Shown here piece by piece: positions 47,952-56,649 of a stretch of 64,000 nucleotides of DNA. Under the pieces are notes generated by a model. The model was not told the origin of the DNA. It saw nothing but the letters and a program-made list of their open reading frames with translations, and searched no databases. Source of the stretch: Marinibium conchae. GTDB taxonomy: Bacteria; Pseudomonadota; Gammaproteobacteria; Enterobacterales; Alteromonadaceae. Within the stretch, counting starts at the first letter, position 1. Every line of letters starts with the position of its first letter. The stretch covers positions 1,798,001-1,862,000 of the forward strand of contig NZ_JADNRN010000001.1 in assembly GCF_015595035.1 (NCBI RefSeq), written 5' to 3'. A program made the translations under genes and the position numbers.

Positions 47952-48689
47952 ATGATCATACCCGCAATTGACCTCATCGACGGCAAGGTTGTGCGCCTCT
48001 ACCAAGGCGACTACGAACAAACAACGCAGTACAGCGTTGACCCTATCGATGTGGTGAATCAATATGCCGATGACGGTGCTCAATGGTTACACATTGTCGA
48101 CCTAACTGGCGCCAAAGATACCAGCAAGCGGCAACTCAAACTCATTGCCGACATGGTCGCGACCAAGCGCATGCGCTTCCAAAGTGGCGGCGGTGTGCGA
48201 AGTAAAGCGGACGTGCAAGGCTTACTCAATGCTGGTGTAGAGCGCGTGGTGATTGGTTCACTTGCTGTTACTCAGCCTGAAATTGTTGAGCAATGGATGA
48301 CTGAATTTGGTCCAGAGCATATTGTATTAGCCCTCGATATTAATATCGACGAGGCTGGCAATAAATTTGTTGCGACACATGGCTGGCAAAAAGATTCTGG
48401 CGTATCGATTGAAAGCTTGATTGAGCGCTATTCGAAGGTCGGTTTACAACATGTACTATGCACTGACATTAGCCGTGATGGGACCTTACAGGGCGCAAAT
48501 GAAAAACTTTATGCTGAAGTTGCCAAGAGCTTTCCAAAGATCCAATGGCAAGCCTCTGGCGGTATCGGCAGTCTAAATGACATTGAAATACTGAAACCAA
48601 CAAAGGTTGCCGGTGTGATTTTGGGTCGAGCATTGTTAGAAGGAAAATTCACGGTAAAAGAAGCCATTGAACGTTGGGCTGATAAGTAA
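47952..48689 (+). CDS. hisA: ProFAR isomerase HisA
   Basis: The 245-residue TIM-barrel isomerase opens the ribose of Pro[24 protein letters not shown] at the N-terminus, the catalytic Asp in AIDL and Asp in [14 protein letters not shown] are as expected. AAGGAT lies six bases upstream of the ATG. A 215-base gap follows before the aminotransferase gene. Confidence 0.97.
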   Translation: MIIPAIDLIDGKVVRLYQGDYEQTTQYSVDPIDVVNQYADDGAQWLHIVDLTGAKDTSKRQLKLIADMVATKRMRFQSGGGVRSKADVQGLLNAGVERVVIGSLAVTQPEIVEQWMTEFGPEHIVLALDINIDEAGNKFVATHGWQKDSGVSIESLIERYSKVGLQHVLCTDISRDGTLQGANEKLYAEVAKSFPKIQWQASGGIGSLNDIEILKPTKVAGVILGRALLEGKFTVKEAIERWADK

Positions 48690-48707
48690 GCATATAGAGT
48701 TATATGC
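48690..48707 (+). repeat. Small hairpin directly after hisA
   Basis: GCATATA and TATATGC (7-bp arms, 4-base loop) begin at the base after the hisA stop. There is no T-run, so termination is doubtful; it could stabilise the upstream his mRNA. The remaining gap to 48903 shows no clear element. Confidence 0.4.
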
Positions 48708-48903
48708 GACGTATGTCAGCAAGAGATTGTGACAAAAGAATGCAAATAGCTCAGCAAATAGTAATTTCCACATTTCGCGACTTTAGCTTTTAACGTAAAC
48801 TATCGCGATTAAAAACCTGGCGACAACATCTAGCGACCTCATTCATCGCTAAAGTGATAGCAGAAAATAGGCGAAAGCCTACATAACATATTAGGAAAGA
48901 GTA

Positions 48904-49902
48904 ATGGCAGTGTTCGGAACCGTTTTTATGCCTGAAATGGCACTCACCCGCTTCGAAAATGATAGTTGGAGCGACAGTCAATTTGTGTCGTCTGACAGCA
49001 TTCAAATGCACCCGGGTGCGCACGTTTTGCATTACTCTAGTACTTGCTTCGAAGGTCTAAAAGCCTTTAGGCATCAGGACGGCGGCATCTACGTGTTTAG
49101 AATGGACCAAAACCTGAATCGTTTTGAACAAAGCAGTCGACTATTAAACCTACCTGAAATTGACAAAGCTCAGGTCGAAAAGATGATACTCGATGTGGTT
49201 GGCAAATATGCTAATGATGTACCTGAGCCTCCAGGCTCTATGTATATTCGCCCAACACATGTCGGAACAGAAGCGTCTATAGGTAAAGCGGCAGCCCCAT
49301 CACTTACTTCATTGTTGTATGTGCTGCTATCTCCTGTTGGAGACTACTTCTCTAGTGGTGCCAAACCACTGCGTTTATTGCTTGATGAAACTGGTATGCG
49401 ATGTTCACCGCACATGGGAATGATCAAAAGTGGCGGTAATTATGCAAGTGCTTTGGGCCCAATTTTAGAAGCAAGAGCAAGTGTGCAGGCCGATCAAATC
49501 CTATTCTGTCCTAATGGTGATGTGCAAGAAACCGGTGCTGCTAATTTCATTCTGATCGACGGCAACGAAATCATCACAAAAGCCCTAGATTCGAGCTTTT
49601 TACACGGTGTAACACGCGGCTCCATTTTAACTTTGGCCGCAGATTTAGGCATGACCATCAGTGAACGCAATATTAGCGTTGACGAATTGCTAGAACGTGC
49701 AAGCAAGCCCGGTGTTGAAGCAGCGTTATCAGGTACGGCAGCTGTGCTCACACCCGTTGGTACTTTTATTCATAACGATAAAGAACACACCGTCGGTAGT
49801 GGTGAAGCTGGCCCAACGACCATGAAGCTTCGCCAAGCATTAAATGACATTCAATGGGGCAAAGCGCCTGATAAACATAATTGGCTAGTGAAAGTTAACT
49901 AA
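48904..49902 (+). CDS. Branched-chain amino acid aminotransferase (type II) inside the his operon
   Basis: The 332-residue fold-type IV PLP enzyme resembles BCAT type II, which converts Val, Leu and Ile to and from their 2-keto acids. HYSSTCFEGLKAFR (about 40-53), YIRPTHVGTE and the PLP lysine Lys175 in MIKSGGNYASAL, followed by GDVQETGAANFILID, are class IV landmarks. AGGAAAG precedes the ATG. The hisF start lies 13 bases after the stop, so aminotransferase, hisF and hisI are almost certainly one transcript. It is not a standard his gene, and HisC is present, so it is not needed for histidine synthesis. Whether it is the organism's only ilvE cannot be told here. Confidence 0.92.
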   Translation: MAVFGTVFMPEMALTRFENDSWSDSQFVSSDSIQMHPGAHVLHYSSTCFEGLKAFRHQDGGIYVFRMDQNLNRFEQSSRLLNLPEIDKAQVEKMILDVVGKYANDVPEPPGSMYIRPTHVGTEASIGKAAAPSLTSLLYVLLSPVGDYFSSGAKPLRLLLDETGMRCSPHMGMIKSGGNYASALGPILEARASVQADQILFCPNGDVQETGAANFILIDGNEIITKALDSSFLHGVTRGSILTLAADLGMTISERNISVDELLERASKPGVEAALSGTAAVLTPVGTFIHNDKEHTVGSGEAGPTTMKLRQALNDIQWGKAPDKHNWLVKVN

Positions 49903-49915
49903 ATAGAAGAAGACT

Positions 49916-50698
49916 ATGCTTGCGAGAAGAATTATTCCTTGTTTAGACGTACGCGATGGCGTTGTTGTAAAAGGTGTTAAATTTCGAAACCACGAGATTA
50001 TTGGTGATATTGTTCCATTAGCTAAACGCTATGCTGAGGCTGGCGCAGATGAACTTGTATTTTATGACATTACTGCGTCGAGCGATCAACGTGTGGTTGA
50101 TAAAAGTTGGGTATCTAAAATTGCACAAGTGATTGATATTCCCTTTTGTGTCGCTGGCGGTATCAAAACCGTTGAGGATGCCGGCAAGATACTAGAAATG
50201 GGCGCTGATAAAATATCTATCAACAGCCCCGCCCTAAGCAATCCCGAACTAATAAAAGATCTTCACGACACCTATGGTCAACAATGTGTAGTAATCGGTG
50301 TCGATAGTTTTTTTAACGAAGAAACCGGTCAATATGAAGTTTATCAATTCACCGGTGACGAGAGTCGCACACAAAAAACCACATGGCAAACTCTCGACTG
50401 GGTTAAAGAGGTACAGCGCAAAGGAGCCGGCGAAATCGTGCTCAATTGCATGAACCAAGATGGCGTTCGTAAAGGCTACGATATTAAACAGTTGGCAGCG
50501 GTTCGCGAAGTTTGCAATGTGCCGTTGATTGCCTCTGGTGGTGCTGGCGAAATGAGTCATTTCAGCGATGTCTTTAAACAAGCTGACGTAGATGGCGCGT
50601 TGGCAGCTTCAGTATTTCATAAATCGATTATTGACATTCCCGAGCTTAAGCTTTGGCTTTCAGAGCAGGGCATAGAAATGCGAAGCGCAAAAAAATAA
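49916..50698 (+). CDS. hisF: Imidazole glycerol phosphate synthase cyclase HisF
   Basis: The 260-residue TIM-barrel cyclase uses ammonia from HisH to form IGP and [20 protein letters not shown] and the second catalytic Asp region [14 protein letters not shown] are diagnostic. The AGAAGAAG ribosome binding site lies in the short gap after the aminotransferase. Length is normal. Confidence 0.97.
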   Translation: MLARRIIPCLDVRDGVVVKGVKFRNHEIIGDIVPLAKRYAEAGADELVFYDITASSDQRVVDKSWVSKIAQVIDIPFCVAGGIKTVEDAGKILEMGADKISINSPALSNPELIKDLHDTYGQQCVVIGVDSFFNEETGQYEVYQFTGDESRTQKTTWQTLDWVKEVQRKGAGEIVLNCMNQDGVRKGYDIKQLAAVREVCNVPLIASGGAGEMSHFSDVFKQADVDGALAASVFHKSIIDIPELKLWLSEQGIEMRSAKK

Positions 50699-50749
50699 TG
50701 CTCACAGTAGCAGTGAACAAAAAGATAAAGAATAAATACAGGAACTTTG

Positions 50750-51367
50750 ATGAAGCTTACAAACGATAACACCAGCAAACTTGCTTGGGAAAAAATGGAT
50801 AACCTGCTTCCTGCAATTGTTCAAGATGCACAGTCTGGCCGCGTATTAATGCAAGGCTACATGAATCCGGAAGCCTTAGAGAAGACCCTGACAAGCGGAA
50901 AAGTCACCTTCTTTAGTCGCTCTAAGCAACGCTTATGGATGAAGGGCGAAAGCTCAGGGAATACACTAGACTTAGTTGATATTTCAGCCGACTGCGACCA
51001 AGACTCTATTCTTGTGTTAGCGAAACCCAACGGCCCTACTTGTCACACGGGTGCAAGCACTTGCTGGTTCAATAGTGAAGCACCAAGCATGACTTTTGTT
51101 GCTGAGTTGGAGAGGATATTAGCAGAACGCAAAGATGCCGACCCGTCAACGAGTTATACAGCTCAGCTTTACGCAAAAGGCATAAAACGAATTGCTCAAA
51201 AAGTAGGGGAAGAAGGCGTCGAAACCGCCCTTGCGGCCACTGTACAAGATTTAGACGAACTTAAAAACGAGTCGGCCGACTTACTCTATCACTTGATCGT
51301 TCTGCTACAAGCCAGCAACTTGTCGCTCAATGATGCCATTGACGTTCTGCGAGAGCGTCACAAATAA
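50750..51367 (+). CDS. hisI: Bifunctional PR-AMP cyclohydrolase / PR-ATP pyrophosphatase HisIE
   Basis: The 205-residue protein joins HisI (about 1-115; [22 protein letters not shown] and zinc-binding cysteines in DCDQDS and [12 protein letters not shown]) to HisE (about 115-205; [16 protein letters not shown]). These are steps two and three of the pathway. I start at the ATG at 50750, five bases after AGGAA; an in-frame TTG at 50747 is also open. It closes the his gene set: G, D, C, B, H, A, F and IE are all present. Confidence 0.96.
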   Translation: MKLTNDNTSKLAWEKMDNLLPAIVQDAQSGRVLMQGYMNPEALEKTLTSGKVTFFSRSKQRLWMKGESSGNTLDLVDISADCDQDSILVLAKPNGPTCHTGASTCWFNSEAPSMTFVAELERILAERKDADPSTSYTAQLYAKGIKRIAQKVGEEGVETALAATVQDLDELKNESADLLYHLIVLLQASNLSLNDAIDVLRERHK

Positions 51368-51373
51368 AGCCGA

Positions 51374-51393
51374 AAAATATTGTTAAATATTTT
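51374..51393 (+). terminator. Weak A+T-only hairpin after hisI
   Basis: AAAATATT (51374-51381) and AATATTTT (51386-51393) form an 8-bp stem with no G-C pair, ending in TTTT. It may be a weak terminator of the his operon, or chance in A+T-rich sequence. Confidence 0.35.
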
Positions 51394-51405
51394 CTTGAAT
51401 AACTA

Positions 51406-51435
51406 TTGAAATAATAAAAACCGTACGCATATATT
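51406..51435 (+). promoter_or_regulatory. Candidate heat-shock promoter of the hsp20 gene
   Basis: TTGAAAT (51406-51412) and, 13 bases on, CGCATAT (51426-51432) loosely fit the sigma-32 pattern CTTGAAA...CCCCATnT. The same TTGAAA with TATATT at 51430-51435 (18-base spacing) would also do for sigma-70. The sequence cannot separate the two. Confidence 0.4.
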
Positions 51436-51437
51436 AC

Positions 51438-51525
51438 TTGTGGCAGCCGAAAGGGGCCACAAAACCGTCGCCGAATAATCGGGACATATTAATTTAAACA
51501 TATTGCTTATATATAAAAAGGATAT
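51438..51525 (+). promoter_or_regulatory. ROSE-type RNA thermometer in the hsp20 leader
   Basis: The hairpin next to the start codon pairs ATATTGCTT (51500-51508) with AAGGATAT (51518-51525), burying the AAGGA ribosome binding site. The TTGCT opposite AGGA, leaving one unpaired G, is the hallmark of ROSE elements. Two upstream helices are visible: TTGTGGC with GCCACAA (51438-51444 / 51456-51462) and CCGA with TCGG around 51481. Heating would melt the last helix and free translation. Confidence 0.78.
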
Positions 51526-51529
51526 GACT

Positions 51530-51973
51530 ATGCGTACTATCGATCTATCTCCACTTTACCGTTCTTTCATTGGTTCAGACCACCTAGCATCTATGATTGA
51601 TGCAGCGGCAAGGAACGAAAAACAAAATACTTATCCTCCGTATAACATCGAGCTTCTTGAGGAAGACAAATATAGAATCACCATGGCAGTTGCTGGTTTT
51701 TCTAAAGATGATGTAATTATCGAAGTTCAAGAAAATACATTGCTAGTGAGTGGCAAAAAAGAAACTTCAGACACTGAGCAACAACGCCAGTTCCTTCACA
51801 AAGGAATATCTGAAAGAAACTTTGAACGAAAATTCCAGCTTGGTGACAATGTCAAAGTGCTTGCAGCGGATCTCAACAATGGCCTGTTGCACATTGATTT
51901 GGAACGAGTGGTTCCAGAGTCAAAGAAACCAAAGCGTATCGAGATTGGCAGCCAACTTATAGAAAATAAGTAG
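51530..51973 (+). CDS. Small heat shock protein, Hsp20/IbpA family
   Basis: The 147-residue chaperone holds unfolded proteins during stress. Its N-terminus MRTIDLSPLYRSFIG matches the IbpA/IbpB start, which selects the ATG at 51530 over in-frame ATGs at 51503 and 51524. The alpha-crystallin domain spans about 35-125 (YRITMAVAGFSKDDVIIEV; NGLLHIDLERVVPE), and the C-terminal KRIEIG carries the I-x-I motif. Its leader folds into a thermometer hairpin. Confidence 0.94.
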   Translation: MRTIDLSPLYRSFIGSDHLASMIDAAARNEKQNTYPPYNIELLEEDKYRITMAVAGFSKDDVIIEVQENTLLVSGKKETSDTEQQRQFLHKGISERNFERKFQLGDNVKVLAADLNNGLLHIDLERVVPESKKPKRIEIGSQLIENK

Positions 51974-51984
51974 CGTCTTAACGC

Positions 51985-52007
51985 GCTCAGATCTCCCTAA
52001 TCTGAGC
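51985..52007 (+). repeat. Hairpin after hsp20
   Basis: GCTCAGAT and ATCTGAGC (8-bp arms, 7-base loop) lie 12 bases after the hsp20 stop and 34 bases before a true terminator. It is followed only by TTCT, so it is probably a 3'-end stabilising or weak terminator hairpin. Confidence 0.5.
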
Positions 52008-52040
52008 TTCTAGCTATAAGGTTTATTTTTGTGTGATTTG

Positions 52041-52066
52041 AGCCACTGCACAGCAGTGGCTTTTTT
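52041..52066 (+). terminator. Terminator of hsp20
   Basis: AGCCACTGC (52041-52049) pairs with GCAGTGGCT (52053-52061) around an ACA loop and is followed by six T residues. Confidence 0.92.
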
Positions 52067-52072
52067 ACGCCA

Positions 52073-52471
52073 CTAAAAAAGCTTAGTAAGTACCACAAAT
52101 AGATTCCACAGCGATAGGCCTAACAAACAAGCAAAGGTAGCAAGCATGCCGCTCACCCTTCCCCAGCTTGGGCCACTTTTAGTTACTAGACCATATGCGT
52201 GGGCACTTCTTCCATAAACTAATAAAATACCACAAGCATGCAAGAAGATATCTGCCTGAGACGTCATTTCAGCGACCGCTAATAAAATAAGGCAAATAGG
52301 GACGTATTCTGAAAAATTCCCATGTGCCCGTGTTGCCTTTTGAAGTTGATCAATGTCGCCATCGCCTAAACTCACGACATTTGCGCGCCTTTGCTTAATG
52401 ACATAAATCGACAACAGCAGAAATAATAAGCCAAGTAAGCTAGCGTAGAGACCAGTAATAATTAAGTTCAT
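52073..52471 (-). CDS. MAPEG family membrane protein
   Basis: The 132-residue, four-helix protein belongs to the MAPEG group (glutathione/eicosanoid-linked membrane proteins), bacterial members of which are mostly uncharacterised. The core RAHGNFSEYVPICLILLA (about 48-65) is the family hallmark. I begin at 52471 (MNLIITGLYASLLG), since the family starts with a membrane helix. An open frame continues upstream to a TTG at 52516, and no clear ribosome binding site helps the choice. Confidence 0.85.
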   Translation of the reverse strand: MNLIITGLYASLLGLLFLLLSIYVIKQRRANVVSLGDGDIDQLQKATRAHGNFSEYVPICLILLAVAEMTSQADIFLHACGILLVYGRSAHAYGLVTKSGPSWGRVSGMLATFACLLGLSLWNLFVVLTKLF

Positions 52472-52648
52472 AGAGGATTTTTTTATAGATTTATGTTGTT
52501 TGACATGATGCATCAAGCATCATCAATTCACAAACAAAATTAAATAAAGTAAGGACTTACCCATATTTTTTGTGTTAGCTTTAGATTTGTAAGAGTAAAA
52601 TTAATTATTTTTAATTTAAAATTAACGCTTAGATAGGGGAGTTTTCCA

Positions 52649-53143
52649 TTGAGTCATTTGTTTCGACTAGGTGTTATTCTGGTAATTGTTTGGCTGCTTT
52701 TATCAGGTATATATGAGCCACTTATGCTATCGTTTGGCCTTATCTCAGTAATCATTTCTCTATGGTTAACGAAGCGAATGCTTCGAATTGACCAAGAACA
52801 ATATACCTTTTTTGTAACCATCAGCTTGATCAAATTTCTCGCTACGCTGTTTTATAAAATCGTCCTCTCTAATATCGACGTTACCCTGCGTGTGTTGGGT
52901 ATCCGTCCAGTTCAGTCTACTTTTGTCACGCTCAACATGCCTTACGACAACGACGTTGCAAAGGTACTATACGCAAATGCAATAACCTTAACGCCTGGCT
53001 CGGCGAGCATCGCACTGTCTGACCACACTTTATTGGTTCACACCATCAGCGAACAAGGCGCTCAAGATTTAATTGAAGGCGACATACTCAATATTATGCC
53101 GGCACAATATGAAGTAAAGACTGTAGAGGCAAACAATGATTGA
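52649..53143 (+). CDS. mnhE: Na+/H+ antiporter subunit E (MrpE/MnhE)
   Basis: The 164-residue protein has two or three N-terminal helices and a small cytoplasmic domain, as in MrpE/MbhA. Family motifs are NIDVTLRVLGIRPVQSTFV and NAITLTPGSASIAL. The start is TTG, with AGGGGAG seven bases upstream. It opens a tightly overlapping nine-gene operon and overlaps mnhF by eight bases. Confidence 0.9.
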   Translation: MSHLFRLGVILVIVWLLLSGIYEPLMLSFGLISVIISLWLTKRMLRIDQEQYTFFVTISLIKFLATLFYKIVLSNIDVTLRVLGIRPVQSTFVTLNMPYDNDVAKVLYANAITLTPGSASIALSDHTLLVHTISEQGAQDLIEGDILNIMPAQYEVKTVEANND

Positions 53144-53492
53144 ATACTACTTAGTTGCTGCCTTTGCGATTCTGATCGCAATGGCACTGGGCGTGTGCCG
53201 AGCCCTACTTGGGCCAACAGTTTTTGATCGCATCCTTGCGGTTAATTTATTTGGCACTAAAGCTGTATTGTTAGTGGCGATTTACGCTTTTTTCTCGGAG
53301 CGCCACGACTTACTTGATATTGCCTTGCTATATTCATTACTTAATTTTGTAGCCGTTATAGCGGCACTTAGATTAGTAGAACGCGGTAAATTTTTTGCAG
53401 ATAGTAAGCAAGCCAGTTCAGCTTCAAATCCCCCGAGCCCGCTGCCAAAAGATGCTTCGCAAAAGACCACAGGAGAAAAAACAGATGCTTGA
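53136..53492 (+). CDS. mnhF: Na+/H+ antiporter subunit F (MrpF/MnhF)
   Basis: The 118-residue, three-helix protein has the MrpF signature CRALLGPTVFDRILAVNLFGTKAVL and a longer-than-usual Ser/Lys/Pro-rich C-terminal tail (about 90-118). It overlaps mnhG by eight bases. Confidence 0.9.
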   Translation: MIEYYLVAAFAILIAMALGVCRALLGPTVFDRILAVNLFGTKAVLLVAIYAFFSERHDLLDIALLYSLLNFVAVIAALRLVERGKFFADSKQASSASNPPSPLPKDASQKTTGEKTDA

Positions 53493-53826
53493 AATAGTTG
53501 GTTTCATTCTGATTGGACTGGGTTGCTTTTTAGGTGTTGTCGGCGCTATTGGTATCATTCGTTTACCTGATATGTATGCGCGACTGCATGCGGTAGGAAT
53601 TACTGATACATTGTGCTCCTTTCTCATACTAAGCGGTCTATCTTGTCATGCCGATTCAGTGAATGTAGTTGCAAAACTCATCCTTATTTTTTTGTTTTTA
53701 CTTTTTACCAGCCCAGTATCTTCTTACGCCTTGGCAAACAATGCTTGGCGCTGGGGTTTGGTACATAATCAAAAAATCCATGTTGCAACCAAAGAGCACC
53801 TGCTCAATAGGGAGGACAACAAATGA
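53485..53826 (+). CDS. mnhG: Na+/H+ antiporter subunit G (MrpG/MnhG)
   Basis: The 113-residue, three-helix protein has the MrpG motif GAIGIIRLPDMYARLHAVGI. I start at 53485 behind AGGAGAA; a longer open frame reaches back to 53395 inside mnhF but would add a charged, non-homologous segment. It overlaps the next gene by four bases. Confidence 0.92.
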   Translation: MLEIVGFILIGLGCFLGVVGAIGIIRLPDMYARLHAVGITDTLCSFLILSGLSCHADSVNVVAKLILIFLFLLFTSPVSSYALANNAWRWGLVHNQKIHVATKEHLLNREDNK

Positions 53827-54383
53827 GTTTAGCGGTTAATCTATTATTATTAGTATTTTTATTGGTTATGGCGTTGGCCGTGCTGAAAACTCGCCACCTT
53901 TTCGCAATGGCCATGCTCTTCGGACTCTATAGTCTGCTTGTTGCCGGTTTGTTTGTTGTGCTAGACGCACCAGACGTGGCTTTCACTGAAGCCGCAGTGG
54001 GCACAGGAATATCGACCGTACTCATGTTGGTTACGCTGGCATCAACAAAAAGTGGTCACGAGCTAGTATCAAGTGAAAAATCTCGCGCAGCACCACTAAT
54101 AATATGCGTTGTTATGGGCGCTTTGCTCATTTACGGAACCCACGACTTGGCTGAGCTTGGCGATGCATCTAGCGCTCCTCACCAAGAAGTCGCGGCCCGT
54201 TATATTGAAAAAGGCCAAGAAGAAACCGGTGTGCCTAACTTAGTTACTGCGGTTTTGGCAAGTTATCGAGGCTTTGATACATTGGGTGAGGTCACCGTGG
54301 TGCTTACCGCAGGAATTGGTGTGCTAATGTTATTGGGAAATCGTAAAAAGCTACGTGTGAAGGAGCTTGCTAATGGCAAATGA
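53823..54383 (+). CDS. DUF4040 / MbhD-MbhE-like subunit (MrpA C-terminal part)
   Basis: The 186-residue membrane protein corresponds to the C-terminal portion of MrpA, or to MbhD plus MbhE of archaeal membrane-bound hydrogenase. The first half carries LDAPDVAFTEAAVGTGIST (DUF4040/MbhD) and the second half YRGFDTLGEVTVVLTAGIGV (MbhE/MrpA-C). In canonical Mrp this is fused to a NuoL-like domain; here it stands alone. GGGAGG precedes the ATG. Confidence 0.88.
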   Translation: MSLAVNLLLLVFLLVMALAVLKTRHLFAMAMLFGLYSLLVAGLFVVLDAPDVAFTEAAVGTGISTVLMLVTLASTKSGHELVSSEKSRAAPLIICVVMGALLIYGTHDLAELGDASSAPHQEVAARYIEKGQEETGVPNLVTAVLASYRGFDTLGEVTVVLTAGIGVLMLLGNRKKLRVKELANGK

Positions 54384-54795
54384 CCTTATATTGCGTGTGA
54401 TCACCAAATGGTTATCGCCGATTATCATATTATTTGCATTATATGTGCAGTTCCACGGTGATTATAGTCCAGGTGGTGGCTTCCAAGCTGGCGTAATCTT
54501 CAGCTCGGCGATATTACTATATGCACTTACCTACGGATTAGACGCTGCCTTGCAACTTATCCCTGAAATGGCATTGCGAATTGGAGCAAGTTTAGGTGTG
54601 CTAATTTATGGCGGCGTTGGAGTTGCTTCCATGATACTTGGTGGAAACTTTCTAAACTATAGTGTGTTAGCAAGCACTCCCATCGCTGGTCAACATATTG
54701 GCATTATAGTGATTGAGTTAGGTGTTGGCCTTACAGTAGCCTCAGTAATGGTGTTGTTGTTTTTCACATTTGCTCGTAGGGTGGCGCCGGAATGA
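54373..54795 (+). CDS. mnhB: Na+/H+ antiporter subunit B (MrpB/MnhB)
   Basis: The 140-residue, four-helix protein has the MrpB motif HGDYSPGGGFQAGVIFSSA and ASTPIAGQHIGI. I start at the ATG at 54373, seven bases after AGGAG; the frame is open back to a TTG at 54367. It overlaps its upstream neighbour by 11 bases and mnhC by four. Confidence 0.92.
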   Translation: MANDLILRVITKWLSPIIILFALYVQFHGDYSPGGGFQAGVIFSSAILLYALTYGLDAALQLIPEMALRIGASLGVLIYGGVGVASMILGGNFLNYSVLASTPIAGQHIGIIVIELGVGLTVASVMVLLFFTFARRVAPE

Positions 54796-55151
54796 TGGAT
54801 TTTGTATTAGGGCACATTAACTACTGGTTGATAGTCGCGGTCATGATGGTTGGCTTATATACCTTGATGAGTCGCTCAAACTTAATAAAGAAACTAGCAG
54901 GTTTAGCCATCTTCCAAACAGCGGTAATTTTGTTTTACGTGAGTTTAGGAAAGGTAACAGGCGGAACCGTTCCTATTATGGATGAAAAATACACCTTGTA
55001 TTCTAATCCTTTACCGCAAGTTCTGATGTTAACTGCAATCGTTGTTGGTGTTGCCACCACGGCACTTGGCTTTGCCTTAGTTATACGCATTAAGGAAGCC
55101 TATGACAGCGTCGAAGAAAGCGAAATAAATAAAATGGATGAACAAGATTAA
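54792..55151 (+). CDS. mnhC: Na+/H+ antiporter subunit C (MrpC/MnhC, NuoK-like)
   Basis: The 119-residue, three-helix protein is NuoK-like; DEKYTLYSNPLPQVLMLTAIVVGVATTALGFAL (read as two parts) is typical of MrpC. It ends in a charged tail (SEINKMDEQD) and overlaps the next start (TAATG). Confidence 0.92.
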   Translation: MMDFVLGHINYWLIVAVMMVGLYTLMSRSNLIKKLAGLAIFQTAVILFYVSLGKVTGGTVPIMDEKYTLYSNPLPQVLMLTAIVVGVATTALGFALVIRIKEAYDSVEESEINKMDEQD

Positions 55152-56641
55152 TGGAACAGCTCACCATACTATTGATAGTGATTCCGTTGATGTGTGCACC
55201 CATCACGGCGCTTATTCCCTCTGAAAAAATCACCTGGGCGCTCACCCTTATCGTATCGCTAATTAGTTTAGCCATTTCGTTTTATATTTTATATGAAGTG
55301 ATTGATGGCAAACACGTTATCTACGAGCTGGGAGGCTGGCGTCCACCATGGGGTATAGAATATAAAATCGATTCTTTAAATGCCTTTGTTGCCGTAATTG
55401 TTAGCGGTATTAGCGCCCTCGCCTGCTTATTTGCTTACAGAAGCGTGCCGAGTGAGATTGATAAGAAAACAATCCCCTTATTTTATGCCGCTTTTCAGCT
55501 TTGTCTGTTAGGCCTGTTAGGAATTTCATTAACTGGCGATATTTTTAACCTCTTTGTGTTTTTAGAAATATCATCACTTGCCACCTATGCTCTGATAAGC
55601 ATGGGCAAACATAGAAAAGCCCTTACTGCGGCCTTTTCTTATCTTATTTTAGGTACTATTGGCGCAACCTTTTTCTTAATTGGTGTCGGCTTTTTGTTTG
55701 CAGCCTCAGGAAGCTTAAACACCGCTGATATCGCCTCAAGATTCTCTTCTTTTGAAGATATGCAATTAGTTGAAACTGCCCTCATATTCATGGTTATGGG
55801 TATTGCCCTCAAAGCGGCTATATTCCCCTTACACAGTTGGCTACCGAACGCATACGGGCAAGCACCTTCCGCCGTGAGTGTATTTTTGTCGGCAACCGCA
55901 ACGAAAGTCAGTATCTATGTGCTGCTTCGTATCCTATTCGACCTTTACCCTGTTGAATACTGGGTTGACATGTTATTACCGCAAATCATGCTTTCACTGG
56001 GCTGCGCGGCGGTTATTTATGGCTCATACCGAGCGTGGCAACAGGTTGAGATGAAGCGCTTATTGGCATTTTCAAGCGTTGCCCAAATTGGCTATATGGT
56101 TATTGGTCTATCAATGTTAAATGAACTGGGCCTAATCGCGTCTATTATTCACCTGTTTAATCATGCCGTGATCAAAGCAACTTTGTTCATTGGTGCAGGT
56201 ATTCTCTTATATCGGGCTAACACAACCCAACTCAAAAGTCTGCGTGGTTTGGGTAAAGATATGCCATGGACTTTCGCGGCAATTGCACTTGCTGGTTTGA
56301 GCCTCATTGGTGTGCCTGGCACTGTCGGCTTCGTTACCAAATGGTATCTTTTGGAAGCAGCCGTTGAAAAAGGCCTATGGATTGTTGTTGCAACCATTGT
56401 TGTGGGCTCTGTTTTGGCCATCGCTTATGTTTGGAAAATCGTTGAAAACCTCTACTTTAGAAGCAAGCGAAAAATACATATTCATGACGTCTCGAGCGGC
56501 GATGATGGCGTTGCAAAGGCACCTAAAACCATGACTATGGCACTTTGGATTGGAGCAATTATGTGCATTATATTCGGCTTAAACACTGAATTGTCTTTCC
56601 AAGCTGCATCATCTGCCGCTACTGCATTACTTGAGCGATAG
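55151..56641 (+). CDS. mnhD: Na+/H+ antiporter subunit D (MrpD/MnhD), first proton-channel subunit
   Basis: The 496-residue, roughly 14-helix protein is homologous to NuoL/M/N. Proton-path residues are present: Glu in FLEISSLATYAL, Lys in GIALKAAIFPLHSWLPNA with its His, and Lys in ATKVSIYVL. It is the best match to MrpD of the three large subunits, from its position right after mnhC. Confidence 0.92.
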   Translation: MEQLTILLIVIPLMCAPITALIPSEKITWALTLIVSLISLAISFYILYEVIDGKHVIYELGGWRPPWGIEYKIDSLNAFVAVIVSGISALACLFAYRSVPSEIDKKTIPLFYAAFQLCLLGLLGISLTGDIFNLFVFLEISSLATYALISMGKHRKALTAAFSYLILGTIGATFFLIGVGFLFAASGSLNTADIASRFSSFEDMQLVETALIFMVMGIALKAAIFPLHSWLPNAYGQAPSAVSVFLSATATKVSIYVLLRILFDLYPVEYWVDMLLPQIMLSLGCAAVIYGSYRAWQQVEMKRLLAFSSVAQIGYMVIGLSMLNELGLIASIIHLFNHAVIKATLFIGAGILLYRANTTQLKSLRGLGKDMPWTFAAIALAGLSLIGVPGTVGFVTKWYLLEAAVEKGLWIVVATIVVGSVLAIAYVWKIVENLYFRSKRKIHIHDVSSGDDGVAKAPKTMTMALWIGAIMCIIFGLNTELSFQAASSAATALLER

Positions 56642-56649
56642 GGGCCATT

